Positions 1 through 8,571 of a stretch of DNA of 25,123 nucleotides are shown here, piece by piece. Position numbers and translations under genes: made by a program. The notes beneath the pieces were generated by a model. The model saw only the letters and a list, made by a program, of their open reading frames with translations. It made no database searches and was not told the DNA's origin. The stretch's first letter is position 1; the number at the start of each line of letters is the position of its first letter. The stretch is from CAVHIG01 sp963636105 (GTDB taxonomy: Bacteria > Bacillota > Clostridia > Peptostreptococcales > Anaerovoracaceae). The stretch is from the NCBI GenBank assembly GCA_963636105.1, contig CAVHIG010000024.1:1-25123 (forward strand), written 5' to 3'.

Positions 1-1558
1 GATCTCACGGTTGGTCCTGCGCTGTGCTATCATAAGAGCGATCTGAAGCTCCTTTTCACTCAATATTCCTGCCGCTGCCGGTATACGGTCTGCCTCAAGC
101 AAGGCTTTTCTGCGATGCTCAAAGCCCTCTCCAAGCTCCTTTATTTTTTGTATAAACGCAGCTTTTTCAGGCAATCCGGCAGACTCCGCCGCAAGAGCCT
201 CGATCAGGCCGCCGCTGTCTGAATATCCACATGCTGACCGCATAGAATATAAGGATAGCTGCCGCAAAGATCTGCCAGCCTTTCCTGCCTGCCGATGACC
301 TCGGCAAATCTCCCCTGCGCCAGAAGCACCTGGTTTTCAATGAGCTCCATCATCGGTATCGCAGGGTGCATGATATTTACATTCGGCAATCGTTTTTCGG
401 AAAACAGCGCCGGGATCTTATCTTCCCTGCCCAAAACAGAATAGTAATATGCCCTGCATCCGTCAAACACTGTCAAAAGCAGAGCGTCGTAGCTGTTTCT
501 GCATTCAGCATGTATCTTTGAGACTTTTCTCCGGCCCTTTGCCGAGCCTTTTCGAGGGAAATTTCTGCCGCGGCATTATCGCCCCGCATAAATGCAGCCT
601 CCGCTGCCATGAGAAGCTCCGCGCCCGCCCCATGCCGGTTTGTCACCTGATAATAGTAAGGCATGGCCTTTTCCATTATCTCGACCTCTTCCCTCATTTT
701 TCCCACTGTCCTGTGAAACATCATCAAAACGGACGGTGAACCGAAAGTCCAAGAACCGTACTTTTTAATGGATATAGCGCTGCGGTTCATTTGCCTGCAT
801 GCACTCTGGTGCAGCGCGCTCATTTTCTCAATGTCATTGTATCCGAGAAAGCTCATAATGAGATCACATTCACCAAGCAGGTTTCCCCGTGTCTCCAAAG
901 ACCACTCGTTGTGTTCCTCGATAGCCTGCAGCAGAAGCTCTTTAAACTGCAGTCTTGCGCAATGTCTGAGCATGTAGTGAAAGCGATATGTCTTTCCGTC
1001 AGCCGAAATACCGATAAAAGCGTTCTCTTTGGTCATCTTCCTGAGCAGCTTTCTCGCGTTTTTATTTCCTGTGACAAATTCCGCCATTTCCGCGGTAAAT
1101 TCGTCTGCCAGACTCATAACCTGCAAAAATCTTCTGTCATCGTCAGAAAGTCCCGTAAGCAAGGCCTGCTTGAGCATTTCATAGATATCAGCGCTTTCAT
1201 TCAGAAATCTGCCATGCTCAACATAGGCTTTTATATTCAGATATACTGCCGCCATACCGCGGCTCACGTCATCCTGCGGATATTCAAATTCCAGAATATC
1301 GCCTGCGCCCACACCGCTCAGTGCGTTTTTCAGGCTGCGCCAGAAAAGCTCCGTGTTGTCCGAATAGATATTTATTCTTACTATGACATTATCCTCTACT
1401 TCGCTTCGCTGCTTCATATACCAGTCTACAGCCGTGGTCTTGCCATATCCCATAGGAGCCACAACGCTGGTGAGCTTGCTCTGCGAAATAAGTCGCAGCC
1501 GTTCCTGCATCCTCTCCGATATATATATTGTATTTAGATTTTTACTTGTCTGCGCCAT
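1..1558 (-). pseudogene. Decayed MalT/LuxR-family ATPase transcriptional regulator, C-terminus off the left edge
   Basis: The reading starts at ATG 1558 and needs three frames. Frame one (1558 to 473) has a Walker A P-loop APMGYGKTT at residues 34-42 and then the winged and superhelical parts of a MalT-type regulator. It stops at 473. The second frame continues the helical repeats to a stop at 204. The third frame, open from about 240 to the edge, ends in SEKELQIALMIAQRRTNREI, a typical start of a LuxR helix-turn-helix. At residues 100-101 the text jumps from just after the P-loop region to the segment that in MalT relatives follows the Walker B and sensor strands, so roughly a hundred residues look deleted in frame. 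The missing Walker B acidic pair should abolish ATP hydrolysis. The frameshifts could be real or errors near a clone end. Family assignment is firm and non-functionality is inferred. The gene follows the regulator at 1649-3034 on the same strand, 90 bases away. Confidence 0.75.
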
Positions 1559-1648
1559 ATTTCTTCAACCTTTTTTGTACGTTTTTATTTGATAATTTTT
1601 GTGCATGTTTATTGTATCATCTACACTTTGCATTGATTTCGATACATG

Positions 1649-3034
1649 TCAGTTTGCCATCTTGTATCGCAAGGTCTGCACAGACATTCCAAGCGATTTT
1701 GCGGCAGCCTTCGGGTCGCCGCCATTTGCACGCAACGCGCTCTCTATGCGGCTCTTTTCGTACCTGTCCATATACTCCTTCAGAGAAGCTCCGCTCTCGA
1801 AGAAATCCCGGCTCAAGTGGCTAGCCTCCGCCGTTTCCGCAGAAAAATCCGCAAGCTCAAAGCGCTCCTTGACATCCTCAAAGCTTATATACGATCCTTG
1901 CGCCGTGTAAAATGCGCCTTCTATGCAATTCCGCAGCTCGCGCACATTGCCGGGCCAGTCATAGCTCAGGAAGAAGCTCTTTGCCTCATCGTCCAGCCCC
2001 AGAAAATGCTTGCCGGGTATCTCGAGATTGAATTTTTTTATGTAATGCCCGGCGATGGGAATTATATCCTCTTTGCGGTTTCTGAGCGGCGGAAGCTCAA
2101 ATTGTATGACTGAGAGCCTGAAATAGAGATCCTTTCGTATATTGCTGCTGCGCAGAAGCGTGTCGATGTCGATGCTGCAAGAGCTGAGTATGCGGACATC
2201 TATGACGATTTCCTCTTCGCCGCCCACCGGCCTTATGCGTTTTTCTTCTATGGCGCGGAGAAGCTTGCCCTGCGTGCTCACAGGTACGGAGTTCATCTCG
2301 TCGAGGAAGATCGTGCCTTTGTTTGCCAGCGAAAAGAGTCCGGGCTTTTCCTCAGCGTCTGTGAAGCTGCCTTTTTTTACGCCAAAGAGTATGCTTTCTA
2401 AAAGATTTTCGGGTATGGCGCCGCAATTTACATATATGAATTCTTTTTTTCTGCGCTTGCTCAGGTTGTGAATCGTGCGGGCGAGCAGCTCCTTGCCCGT
2501 GCCTGTTTCGCCTGTGAATAGTACAGGGGATTCGAGGTCTATGATCTTCAGGAGGCGCTTTTTTATGTCGCGCATAGCTTCCGAGTCCCCTACTATGTCC
2601 TCCATGGTATATGCCTCAGCGGCTGCGCTCCTGCCTGCACCTGCTCTGCCCGCCGGCCTTTTTTTGCCATCGGCATCGAGTTCCCCCGGCTTTCCGAGCA
2701 CGATGTCTCTTTTTTCATCGTAATAAGCAAGCTCAATCGCGCCTACAACTTCTCTGCCGTTTTTTATGCAATATGTGTCGCTCGTCTGCCGTACCACCTT
2801 GCCGATGCGTGTGGTCAGCTCCTGCTCACAATCCAGGGAGACCTCGCCATAATTTACAGCGCGCATAAGGGTACTGCTGTCCTCATCGAGATTTGAATAT
2901 TGCTGCTGCGGCTTCTTGCCCAATAGCTGCTTTGGAATGAGATCAAAGAAGTCGGGGTCGTATATGTTGAAATACTCTATTCTCCCGGCCTCGTCCACTA
3001 TCACTATATCCTTGAAGTCCGCTTTTATACTCAT
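1649..3034 (-). CDS. PAS / AAA+ sigma-54-activator-type / Fis-HTH regulator with altered GAFTGA loop
   Basis: This 461-residue enhancer-binding-type regulator has a PAS-like sensor (about 1-110), a low-complexity linker (about 115-140), an AAA+ sigma-54 interaction domain (about 145-370) and a C-terminal Fis-type HTH_8 (about 425-460, ending in LGMSVQTLRYKMAN). Walker A is GETGTGKE (175-182), Walker B is TIFLDE (241-246), and the arginine-finger region and WPGNVREL (360-367) are intact. The sigma-54 contact loop, GAFTGA in the family, reads GSFTDA here (222-227), so productive contact with sigma-54 is doubtful. The gene lies 16 bases after its paralogue and shares its promoter. The PAS domain should bind a small ligand that cannot be named. 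It could act as a repressor or at sigma-A promoters, as TyrR-like proteins do. The start ATG is preceded by a GAGGCGG ribosome binding site. Confidence 0.85.
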   Translation of the reverse strand: MSIKADFKDIVIVDEAGRIEYFNIYDPDFFDLIPKQLLGKKPQQQYSNLDEDSSTLMRAVNYGEVSLDCEQELTTRIGKVVRQTSDTYCIKNGREVVGAIELAYYDEKRDIVLGKPGELDADGKKRPAGRAGAGRSAAAEAYTMEDIVGDSEAMRDIKKRLLKIIDLESPVLFTGETGTGKELLARTIHNLSKRRKKEFIYVNCGAIPENLLESILFGVKKGSFTDAEEKPGLFSLANKGTIFLDEMNSVPVSTQGKLLRAIEEKRIRPVGGEEEIVIDVRILSSCSIDIDTLLRSSNIRKDLYFRLSVIQFELPPLRNRKEDIIPIAGHYIKKFNLEIPGKHFLGLDDEAKSFFLSYDWPGNVRELRNCIEGAFYTAQGSYISFEDVKERFELADFSAETAEASHLSRDFFESGASLKEYMDRYEKSRIESALRANGGDPKAAAKSLGMSVQTLRYKMAN

Positions 3035-3050
3035 TCATCCGCCTCACTTT

Positions 3051-4448
3051 TTATTTTCCATATTTTGACAACTTGTATCTAAGGAGCTGCTTTGATATTC
3101 CGAGCTTTTTCGCGGCTTCGGTCAGGCTTTTACCGCACATAGCATAGGCGTCCTGCACGATAGCCCGCTCCACCTCGGCAAATGGCGCCGTTTCCGCGGC
3201 AAAAGACTCATTTTCCTGTGCGGAAGCTGCTGCAGAAGGCCGGCCTCCCAAAGAAGCACTGCCCGTAGAAAAGCTACCGCCGGTTAAGCGGATTTTTTCG
3301 CATTGCTTCCGCAGATATACAGGTATTTCGGCCGCGGAAATTTTGTCGTTTTCAGCAAAGGCGAAGGCGCCTTCTATCACGTTTCGCAGCTCGCGCACGT
3401 TGCCGGGCCAGTCATAGCAGTTGAAAAGCTCCCGCACCTCTCCATCAATGTGCTGCACAGAAAGATTCATTTTGAGGTTGAAATAGTCCACAAAGTGGTC
3501 TGAAAGTACGGCGATATCACCGCCACGCTCGCAAAGCCTCGGCAGGTGAATGTAGATGACCGACAAACGGAAAAAAAGGTCAGGCTTCAGTCGTCCCTCG
3601 CGCATGAGCTTGCGCGGTTCTTCATTTGTGGCCGCTATGATGCGCACATCCACATGCTTTTCCTTTGCAGAGCCGATGCGCCTTACGACCTTTGTCTCGA
3701 TTGCCTTCAAAAGCTTGGTCTGCAGGAGCGGATCCATGGAATTTATTTCATCCAGAAAAAGCGTGCCCCCGTCAGCCTGTTCAAAAAGTCCGGGCTTATC
3801 CTCTGCACCAGTGAAGCTGCCTTTTGTGGTGCCGAAGATGAGGCCTTCCATGATGGAGGAGGGTATGGCTCCGCAATTCAGTGAGATGAATTTGTGGTAA
3901 TATCGGCGACTTCCGTTGTGCAGGGCTTGTGCCACGAGCTCTTTTCCCGTGCCCGTTTCGCCATATAGGAGTACTGTGGAGTCTGTGAGTGCGTATTTTT
4001 CTATGCGCGCCTTTATACGCTGCATCTCGGGATCCGCGGTGATTATGCTATCTACGCTATATTTTGTATTGTTTTTTCTGTACATGGGATGTTCAGAATG
4101 ACGCTCTATCTCACGTATATGATCTTTGTCATAGCGCAGTGTAGAGAATTCTATCGCGGCTATCGGGCCATCATCATCAAAAATCGGATATGCCGAGCCT
4201 GCCTTGGGCACGTTTTCTACGCCTATAGTATCTATCTTCATTTCGAAATACTCTGTGGCTACGCCCTCTCTGGCAGCCCTCAATGTAGGGTAGCTGTCGT
4301 CTATGCCTGGCATGATCGTATTGAGCTTTTGTCCTTTGACTGTCGCAAATCCAGGCACAAAGTAGCTGAGATTGCCCACTTCTCCATATAGGATTGTCCC
4401 GTCTCTATCTATTATGAGAATATCTTCAAAACGATGCTTGTTTAGCAT
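3051..4448 (-). CDS. PAS / AAA+ sigma-54-dependent enhancer-binding regulator
   Basis: This 465-residue protein is a paralogue of the next gene downstream. An N-terminal PAS-like sensor (about 1-110) is followed by an AAA+ sigma-54 activator domain with Walker A GETGTGKE (163-170), a usable loop GSFTGA (210-215), Walker B TLFLDE (229-234) and YDWPGNVREL. After a Ser/Ala-rich linker a Fis-type HTH closes the protein (LGISKQLLRYKLSKYGK). The family hydrolyses ATP to open sigma-54 RNA polymerase complexes, usually in response to a metabolite sensed by the PAS domain. The start ATG at 4448 has AAGGGGA eight bases upstream. Its own sigma-A promoter (4510-4538) follows the terminator of the block before it, so it heads a regulator operon. 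No -24/-12 target promoter was seen in the window, so its targets probably lie elsewhere, perhaps past position 1. Confidence 0.88.
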   Translation of the reverse strand: MLNKHRFEDILIIDRDGTILYGEVGNLSYFVPGFATVKGQKLNTIMPGIDDSYPTLRAAREGVATEYFEMKIDTIGVENVPKAGSAYPIFDDDGPIAAIEFSTLRYDKDHIREIERHSEHPMYRKNNTKYSVDSIITADPEMQRIKARIEKYALTDSTVLLYGETGTGKELVAQALHNGSRRYYHKFISLNCGAIPSSIMEGLIFGTTKGSFTGAEDKPGLFEQADGGTLFLDEINSMDPLLQTKLLKAIETKVVRRIGSAKEKHVDVRIIAATNEEPRKLMREGRLKPDLFFRLSVIYIHLPRLCERGGDIAVLSDHFVDYFNLKMNLSVQHIDGEVRELFNCYDWPGNVRELRNVIEGAFAFAENDKISAAEIPVYLRKQCEKIRLTGGSFSTGSASLGGRPSAAASAQENESFAAETAPFAEVERAIVQDAYAMCGKSLTEAAKKLGISKQLLRYKLSKYGK

Positions 4449-4509
4449 GAAATTTTCCCCTTACAGCTTGCAGCTTAGATTGCATAAGAAATTTTTTGCT
4501 CTTTATGTA

Positions 4510-4538
4510 ATTATATGGCCATTTACAATTTAATTCAA
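4510..4538 (-). promoter_or_regulatory. Sigma-A promoter of the regulator operon
   Basis: On the minus strand TTGAAT (4533-4538) and TATAAT (4510-4515) are separated by 17 bases. The -10 matches consensus fully and the -35 matches at four of six positions. The site sits between the terminator at 4557-4594 and the regulator start at 4448, giving a leader of about 55 bases. Confidence 0.75.
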
Positions 4539-4556
4539 TATTTTTTGTTTCGAGAG

Positions 4557-4594
4557 AAAAAATGACAAAGGCGCCGGGGATGCCCTGACGCCTT
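4557..4594 (-). terminator. Intrinsic terminator after the Nudix gene
   Basis: The minus-strand RNA folds AAGGCGTC-A-GGG / CCC-C-GGCGCCTT with a CAT loop (4568-4594) and one A·C mismatch. It is followed after a few bases by a run of six T. It lies 13 bases after the Nudix stop codon and closes the long block that starts at 16399. Confidence 0.85.
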
Positions 4595-4607
4595 ATTTTT
4601 ATTTGTA

Positions 4608-5129
4608 TTAGTCCGTATAGATTTCCCTTCCATCCTTCAGATAGAAAAGCAGGCGAACAAAGTCTTTATGATACTGCACAAAGGAGCCATCCTCTATCAT
4701 CTGCAAAATCTCCTCAAGCGCGGCCCATCTGACCTCCTTGACCTCTTCATATTGCAAGCTCAAGCTATCAATATCCACATCGCGCTTCAAAAGGTAAAAG
4801 TCATCAAAGCCCTTGTCGAAATTCGGCGTGATGGCAGGTCTTTCTGAAGAAAGATCCAGCGAAAGCCCAATCTCTTCTTTGACCTCGCGCTCCGCGGCTT
4901 GCTGCGAGGTTTCTCCCGTAATGGCGCAGCCGCCTACCGTCACATCCCATTTATCCGGCCAGCCCTTTTTAAACGGCTGCCTGTGCTGAATGAGCAGTCT
5001 GCCCCGTGAGTCGAAAATGCAAATATGCACTACCAGCCTGTATGTGTTCTCAGGCTGTAGCTCACCGCGAATCACGGTCTGGCCCGGGAGCAGCCTTCTA
5101 TCTTTGTCATATAAATCAAGTATTTCCAT
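4608..5129 (-). CDS. Nudix hydrolase, isopentenyl-diphosphate isomerase/YfcD type
   Basis: The Nudix box GCAITGETSQQAAEREVKEE followed by IGL fits GX5EX7REUXEEXGU exactly, so the Mg-binding glutamates are present. The opening MEILDLYDKDRRLLPGQTVIRG and the central IQHRQPFKKGWPDKWDVTVGG are typical of the IDI-like YfcD branch, soluble enzymes of uncertain substrate that hydrolyse nucleoside diphosphate derivatives. True IDI activity is unlikely to be assignable from sequence alone. I start at ATG 5129 (173 residues): AGAGGA lies ten bases upstream, whereas the longer TTG start at 5138 would have its binding site only two bases away. The gene begins 27 bases after the walK stop and is the last of its block. 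No WalH or WalI homologue occupies this position, unlike in Bacillus. Confidence 0.88.
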   Translation of the reverse strand: MEILDLYDKDRRLLPGQTVIRGELQPENTYRLVVHICIFDSRGRLLIQHRQPFKKGWPDKWDVTVGGCAITGETSQQAAEREVKEEIGLSLDLSSERPAITPNFDKGFDDFYLLKRDVDIDSLSLQYEEVKEVRWAALEEILQMIEDGSFVQYHKDFVRLLFYLKDGREIYTD

Positions 5130-5155
5130 TTTATCCAATTCCTCTCTGCCGATGT

Positions 5156-6982
5156 CTACTCAATGCCCTTCTGTCCTCTCTGCACTGCAAGCGGCAGAGT
5201 AATCGTCACCTTTGTGCCCTTGCCCTCGCGGCTCTCAAGGCTTATGCTGCCATTGTGCTCCTCGACAATCTGCTTTGTAATGGCAAGTCCGAGGCCTGTG
5301 CCACCCATGGCGCGCGAGCGCGCCTTATCCACACGGAAGAAACGCTCAAATACACGCGAGACTTCATTTTCCGGAATACCTATGCCATTGTCTGTAATCG
5401 TGATTTTAGCCCTCTTGTCCTCCATATAGGCGTCCACATCTATGCGCCCGCCTTCTTTTGTATATTTTATGGAATTGCTGAGTATGTTCAAAACTACCTG
5501 CTCCATGCCATCCTTGTCCATTATGACTGCGATGCGTTCGTCCGGATTGAAAAGGCAATTTACATGCTGTCCCTTTTGGTTTGCTGTCATACTCATCTTG
5601 GTAACGGCGTTTTTCAGGAGCGGCACGAGATCTGCTTCGTATTTGTGCCACTTTTCCTGCTTGTAGTCCAGACGCGAGAGCTGCAGAAGCTCCTTCACAA
5701 GGCGGTTCATGCGGTCAGCCTCCGTATCCACGATGGAAAGAAAGCTCCTCGCCGTCTCCGGATCCTCGAGCGCCCCGTCAAGCAGGGTCTCCGTATAGCT
5801 TTTTATTGTAGTCAGCGGCGTCTTGAGCTCATGCGAAACATTTGCTACAAAGTCAGTCTGCATATTTTCGAGCTTTTGCCTCTCCGTGATATCCTGTATT
5901 ATCATTATGATACCGGCATCCTCGTCGCTGTCATTTTTGAATTTCGTATATCTTATAGCGTATGTAAATACCCCGTTTGTGAAGGTCTCAGCTCCCGGGC
6001 CTTCACCTGATTTTTCCTTCAGGGATTCAAAATTCATGTCGCTTTTGAGAGCCTTCATCACATCGTCAAAGGATGCATTTTGAAGGTTCTCCGTCTTTGT
6101 CTTTAGGATTTCGGCCACGGCAGGATTTGCGTGTATGATGCGTCCGGAAAGGTCCATAGCCACAAGTCCGTCTGCCATGTAGCGAAGTATGGTCTCGAGC
6201 TTTGTTTTCTCTGCCGCAATCTCAGATATGGAACGGTTTTGCTCTGTCCTCAGAAAGTTCAATACCTCCGCAAGCTTTCCTATCTCATCGTCCGATCTGC
6301 CCACTATTTCGCCGCTATAGTCGCCCTTTGACATTTTCTGCGCTTTTTCTGTAAGCTCCTTTATCGGGCCTGTGATGCTGCCCGAGATGAGAAAGCCCAG
6401 TATTACGGTGACCACAAGTGCTATGAGCATGGCCTTGACAAATATCACCTTGGATTGGTTTATGGAGTCGTAGATGGAGCTCATATCGGCTCGCAGATAC
6501 AAAACGCCCGTAATCTCCCCGCCGTTTTCGATAGGAAATGCCATATTCATCACGGGTATGCCGGTCTCCTGCTGCGTGATTTCCCCCGCAGTTTCCGCAA
6601 ATTCACCCGAAAGCCCCTTCAAAACCACCGTCCTGTCGAGCACGTCTATGGCGCTTTTTCCGACATTTGCTGTATTTGAGGCGATGATATCGAAGCTTTC
6701 GTCCACGACAAAAATATCCAGCTGTATGCTCTTCACCCAAGCATCCACGTTTGACTGGATTTCGTCCGCGTTGTCATAGAGATTTTCGTAGGTGCTCAAG
6801 GTGGATATGAGTGTCCCCTCCTGCGCTACGTTTGTCATATTGAGGCGCTCGGAATTTATGTAATATTCCTCGGTCTGGCTGAGTATGAAAGCGCCTATGA
6901 TGGTGGTGGCCACAAATACCAGGAGGAAGTACGCAAGCACGAGCTTCCATCTGATACTCATTCCCCTTTTGAAAAGCTTCAT
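5156..6982 (-). CDS. walK: WalK sensor histidine kinase
   Basis: This 608-residue kinase is close to the size of Bacillus WalK (YycG). It has a transmembrane helix at about 13-34, an extracellular sensor (35-178), a second helix (180-200), HAMP (200-252), a PAS domain (256-370), a HisKA H-box NVSHELKTPL with the phospho-accepting His384, and a HATPase_c domain with N-box NILSNSIKYTKEGG, G1 DNGIG, an F-box and G2 GGTGLGLAI. WalK phosphorylates WalR and controls cell-wall hydrolase genes and wall metabolism. The start ATG lies three bases after the walR stop, with AGGAGG provided by the last codons of walR, so translation is probably coupled. No WalH or WalI partner follows. The M23 endopeptidase at 17137 is the kind of gene this pair often regulates, but no WalR box was identified here. 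Confidence 0.95.
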   Translation of the reverse strand: MKLFKRGMSIRWKLVLAYFLLVFVATTIIGAFILSQTEEYYINSERLNMTNVAQEGTLISTLSTYENLYDNADEIQSNVDAWVKSIQLDIFVVDESFDIIASNTANVGKSAIDVLDRTVVLKGLSGEFAETAGEITQQETGIPVMNMAFPIENGGEITGVLYLRADMSSIYDSINQSKVIFVKAMLIALVVTVILGFLISGSITGPIKELTEKAQKMSKGDYSGEIVGRSDDEIGKLAEVLNFLRTEQNRSISEIAAEKTKLETILRYMADGLVAMDLSGRIIHANPAVAEILKTKTENLQNASFDDVMKALKSDMNFESLKEKSGEGPGAETFTNGVFTYAIRYTKFKNDSDEDAGIIMIIQDITERQKLENMQTDFVANVSHELKTPLTTIKSYTETLLDGALEDPETARSFLSIVDTEADRMNRLVKELLQLSRLDYKQEKWHKYEADLVPLLKNAVTKMSMTANQKGQHVNCLFNPDERIAVIMDKDGMEQVVLNILSNSIKYTKEGGRIDVDAYMEDKRAKITITDNGIGIPENEVSRVFERFFRVDKARSRAMGGTGLGLAITKQIVEEHNGSISLESREGKGTKVTITLPLAVQRGQKGIE

Positions 6983-6985
6983 GCG

Positions 6986-7687
6986 TCAGGGCCTCCTAAA
7001 ATAATAGCCGATGCCTCTTTTTGTCATGATATACTGCGGATGGTCGGGATCATCCTCAAGCTTGCCTCTGAGTCTGCTTATGGTCACATCGACGGTTCGA
7101 ATGTCGCCGTAATATTCGTAATCCCAGACCTCTTCAAGGAGCTGCTCACGAGAAAAGACTTTGTTTTCTCTCTCCGCCAGATACTTGAGTAATTCAAATT
7201 CTCTGAGCGTAAGCTCCAAAACCTTGCCGTTTTTTGTGACCTCGTATCTATTCATGTCTATGTGCAGGCTTCCGAATTCCTTTACATCCGCCTGCTCATT
7301 TTTTGTATTTTCAAAGAAGTCCACGCGCCTGATGTTTGCTTTGATCCTGGCTATGAGCTCCCTCATGCCGAAAGGCTTTGTAATATAATCATCCGCGCCG
7401 AGCTCAAGTCCGAGAACCTTATCGACCTCTTCCTCCTTTGCGGTGAGCATGAGAATAGGCACGGAGCTTGTCTCTCTGACTTTTTTGCATACCTGAAAGC
7501 CATCAAGCTGCGGCAGCATCACATCAAGTAATATGAGATCAGGGCTTCCCTTCAGAGCCTTTGTAAGACCCTCCTGCCCGTCATAGGCAGTATCTACCTC
7601 AAAGCTCTCCTTTTCAAGATTGAATTTTATTATATCCGATATGGCTTTTTCGTCTTCTATTATCAGTATCTTCTTTTTTGCGTCCAT
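6986..7687 (-). CDS. walR: WalR response regulator (OmpR/PhoB family)
   Basis: The 233-residue protein has a receiver domain with the acidic pair E11/D12, phospho-acceptor Asp55 (LILLDVMLP), Thr82 and Lys104. A winged-helix DNA-binding domain ends in YYGDIRTVDVTISRLRGKLE and RGIGYYFRRP, close to WalR/YycF of Bacillus. It is paired with walK immediately downstream. In low-GC Gram-positives this system controls peptidoglycan hydrolases and is often essential. The ATG at 7687 has AAAGGA ten bases upstream. The 72 bases before it hold no convincing promoter or strong terminator, so it may be read from the transporter block as well as from its own start. Confidence 0.95.
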   Translation of the reverse strand: MDAKKKILIIEDEKAISDIIKFNLEKESFEVDTAYDGQEGLTKALKGSPDLILLDVMLPQLDGFQVCKKVRETSSVPILMLTAKEEEVDKVLGLELGADDYITKPFGMRELIARIKANIRRVDFFENTKNEQADVKEFGSLHIDMNRYEVTKNGKVLELTLREFELLKYLAERENKVFSREQLLEEVWDYEYYGDIRTVDVTISRLRGKLEDDPDHPQYIMTKRGIGYYFRRP

Positions 7688-7759
7688 ACGACAGTAATCC
7701 TTTCCTGCTTTCTATATACGCCTCACTGCTACACTCCCGCGGTCAAAGGCGAGCACTTT

Positions 7760-8488
7760 TTATCTCGCTCCACCGGCCGTTTTATATTCTTCCGCCTTCT
7801 TCACAAGCTCTCTATAGAGTCCGAGCATATCGCCTTCGCCGTCTCTGACCATAGCCTCAGGATGGAATTGCAAGCCTATCGCATAGGACTTGCCCTCCTG
7901 AACAATCGCCTCCACTACCCCGTCCGGTGCATATGCGACAGGCTTTATATCCTCGCCCAATTTGTCCAGAGCCTGATGATGCCAGGAGTTCACCTCATAA
8001 GTACCAGGGCCTCCTAAAAGGTCCGCGATGATATTGTCAGGCTCGACGGTAATTTCATGATGCGCAAAAGCTTTCTTTTCCGGATCACGATGCGGAGTAT
8101 CACTCGGCCTTTGAGTAGGGATATCCTGATATACCGTACCGCCGTTCAGAATGTTCAAAAATTGCATGCCACGGCATATGCAAAGCATAGGCATATCCTT
8201 TTCAAGAGCCACCTTCATGAGGAGATAATCCGAAAGATCCCTATCCGCGCTCACGATCTCGGCTGCCGCTATAGCTTCCTGCCCGAAGTACTTAGGATCG
8301 GTATCTCCGCCGCCTGTCACCGAGATGCCGTCCACGCCGGCAAGAGCCTTCTCCGCCTCTTCCTCTGAAGTGATTTTCGGAAGAAAAGCTACTGCGCCGC
8401 CGACCTTGGCCACCGCATCACCGTATTTTTTTATATCCTTATCGATAATATCCGCATTCCAAGAAATACCAATTACTACCTTTGCCAT
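7760..8488 (-). CDS. Peptidase C26 / gamma-glutamyl-GABA hydrolase-like class I glutamine amidotransferase
   Basis: A 242-residue class-I glutaminase-fold hydrolase. The nucleophile sits in LCICRGMQFLN (Cys105) and the His-Glu pair in GLQFHPEA (His209, Glu211). ISVTGGGDTDP is the family signature before the nucleophile elbow. Relatives such as PuuD cleave gamma-glutamyl bonds of gamma-glutamyl-GABA or similar conjugates in the cytoplasm. No polyamine genes are nearby, so the substrate is open. I start at ATG 8488 (MAKVVIGISWN) because GGAGG lies eight bases upstream. An in-frame start 63 bases earlier adds an unconserved tail and lacks such a site. The gene lies between the PHP protein and walR, on the same strand. 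Confidence 0.88.
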   Translation of the reverse strand: MAKVVIGISWNADIIDKDIKKYGDAVAKVGGAVAFLPKITSEEEAEKALAGVDGISVTGGGDTDPKYFGQEAIAAAEIVSADRDLSDYLLMKVALEKDMPMLCICRGMQFLNILNGGTVYQDIPTQRPSDTPHRDPEKKAFAHHEITVEPDNIIADLLGGPGTYEVNSWHHQALDKLGEDIKPVAYAPDGVVEAIVQEGKSYAIGLQFHPEAMVRDGEGDMLGLYRELVKKAEEYKTAGGAR

Positions 8489-8571
8489 TTGTACATCCTC
8501 CGTATCCGTATGCCGAGTGTGAAATTGTATAAAATGCCTCTTTCGCACCAAAAATTAAGGCTTTAAATCTA

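Noticed and set aside
791..1537. Plus-strand open frame of 248 codons opposite the LuxR-type gene
   Set aside because: The minus strand carries a clear P-loop and helical repeat protein; the plus frame has no family features.
1595..1640. TACAAT as -10 of a separate promoter for the LuxR-type gene
   Set aside because: No acceptable -35 at 16-18 bases; the gene can be read from the operon promoter at 4510-4538.
5006..6010. Long plus-strand open frame of 334 codons opposite walK and the Nudix gene
   Set aside because: It is antisense to well-conserved genes, has no recognisable domain and a Cys/His/Tyr-rich composition typical of shadow frames.
7720..7765. Possible terminator after the C26 hydrolase gene (GCGAG / CTCGC)
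   Set aside because: Only five pairs, a loop of nine bases and no T run; not convincing.
8489..8571. TACAAT with TTGGTG as a promoter for the C26 hydrolase gene
   Set aside because: The -35 matches only about half of consensus; chance match in AT-rich spacer is likely.
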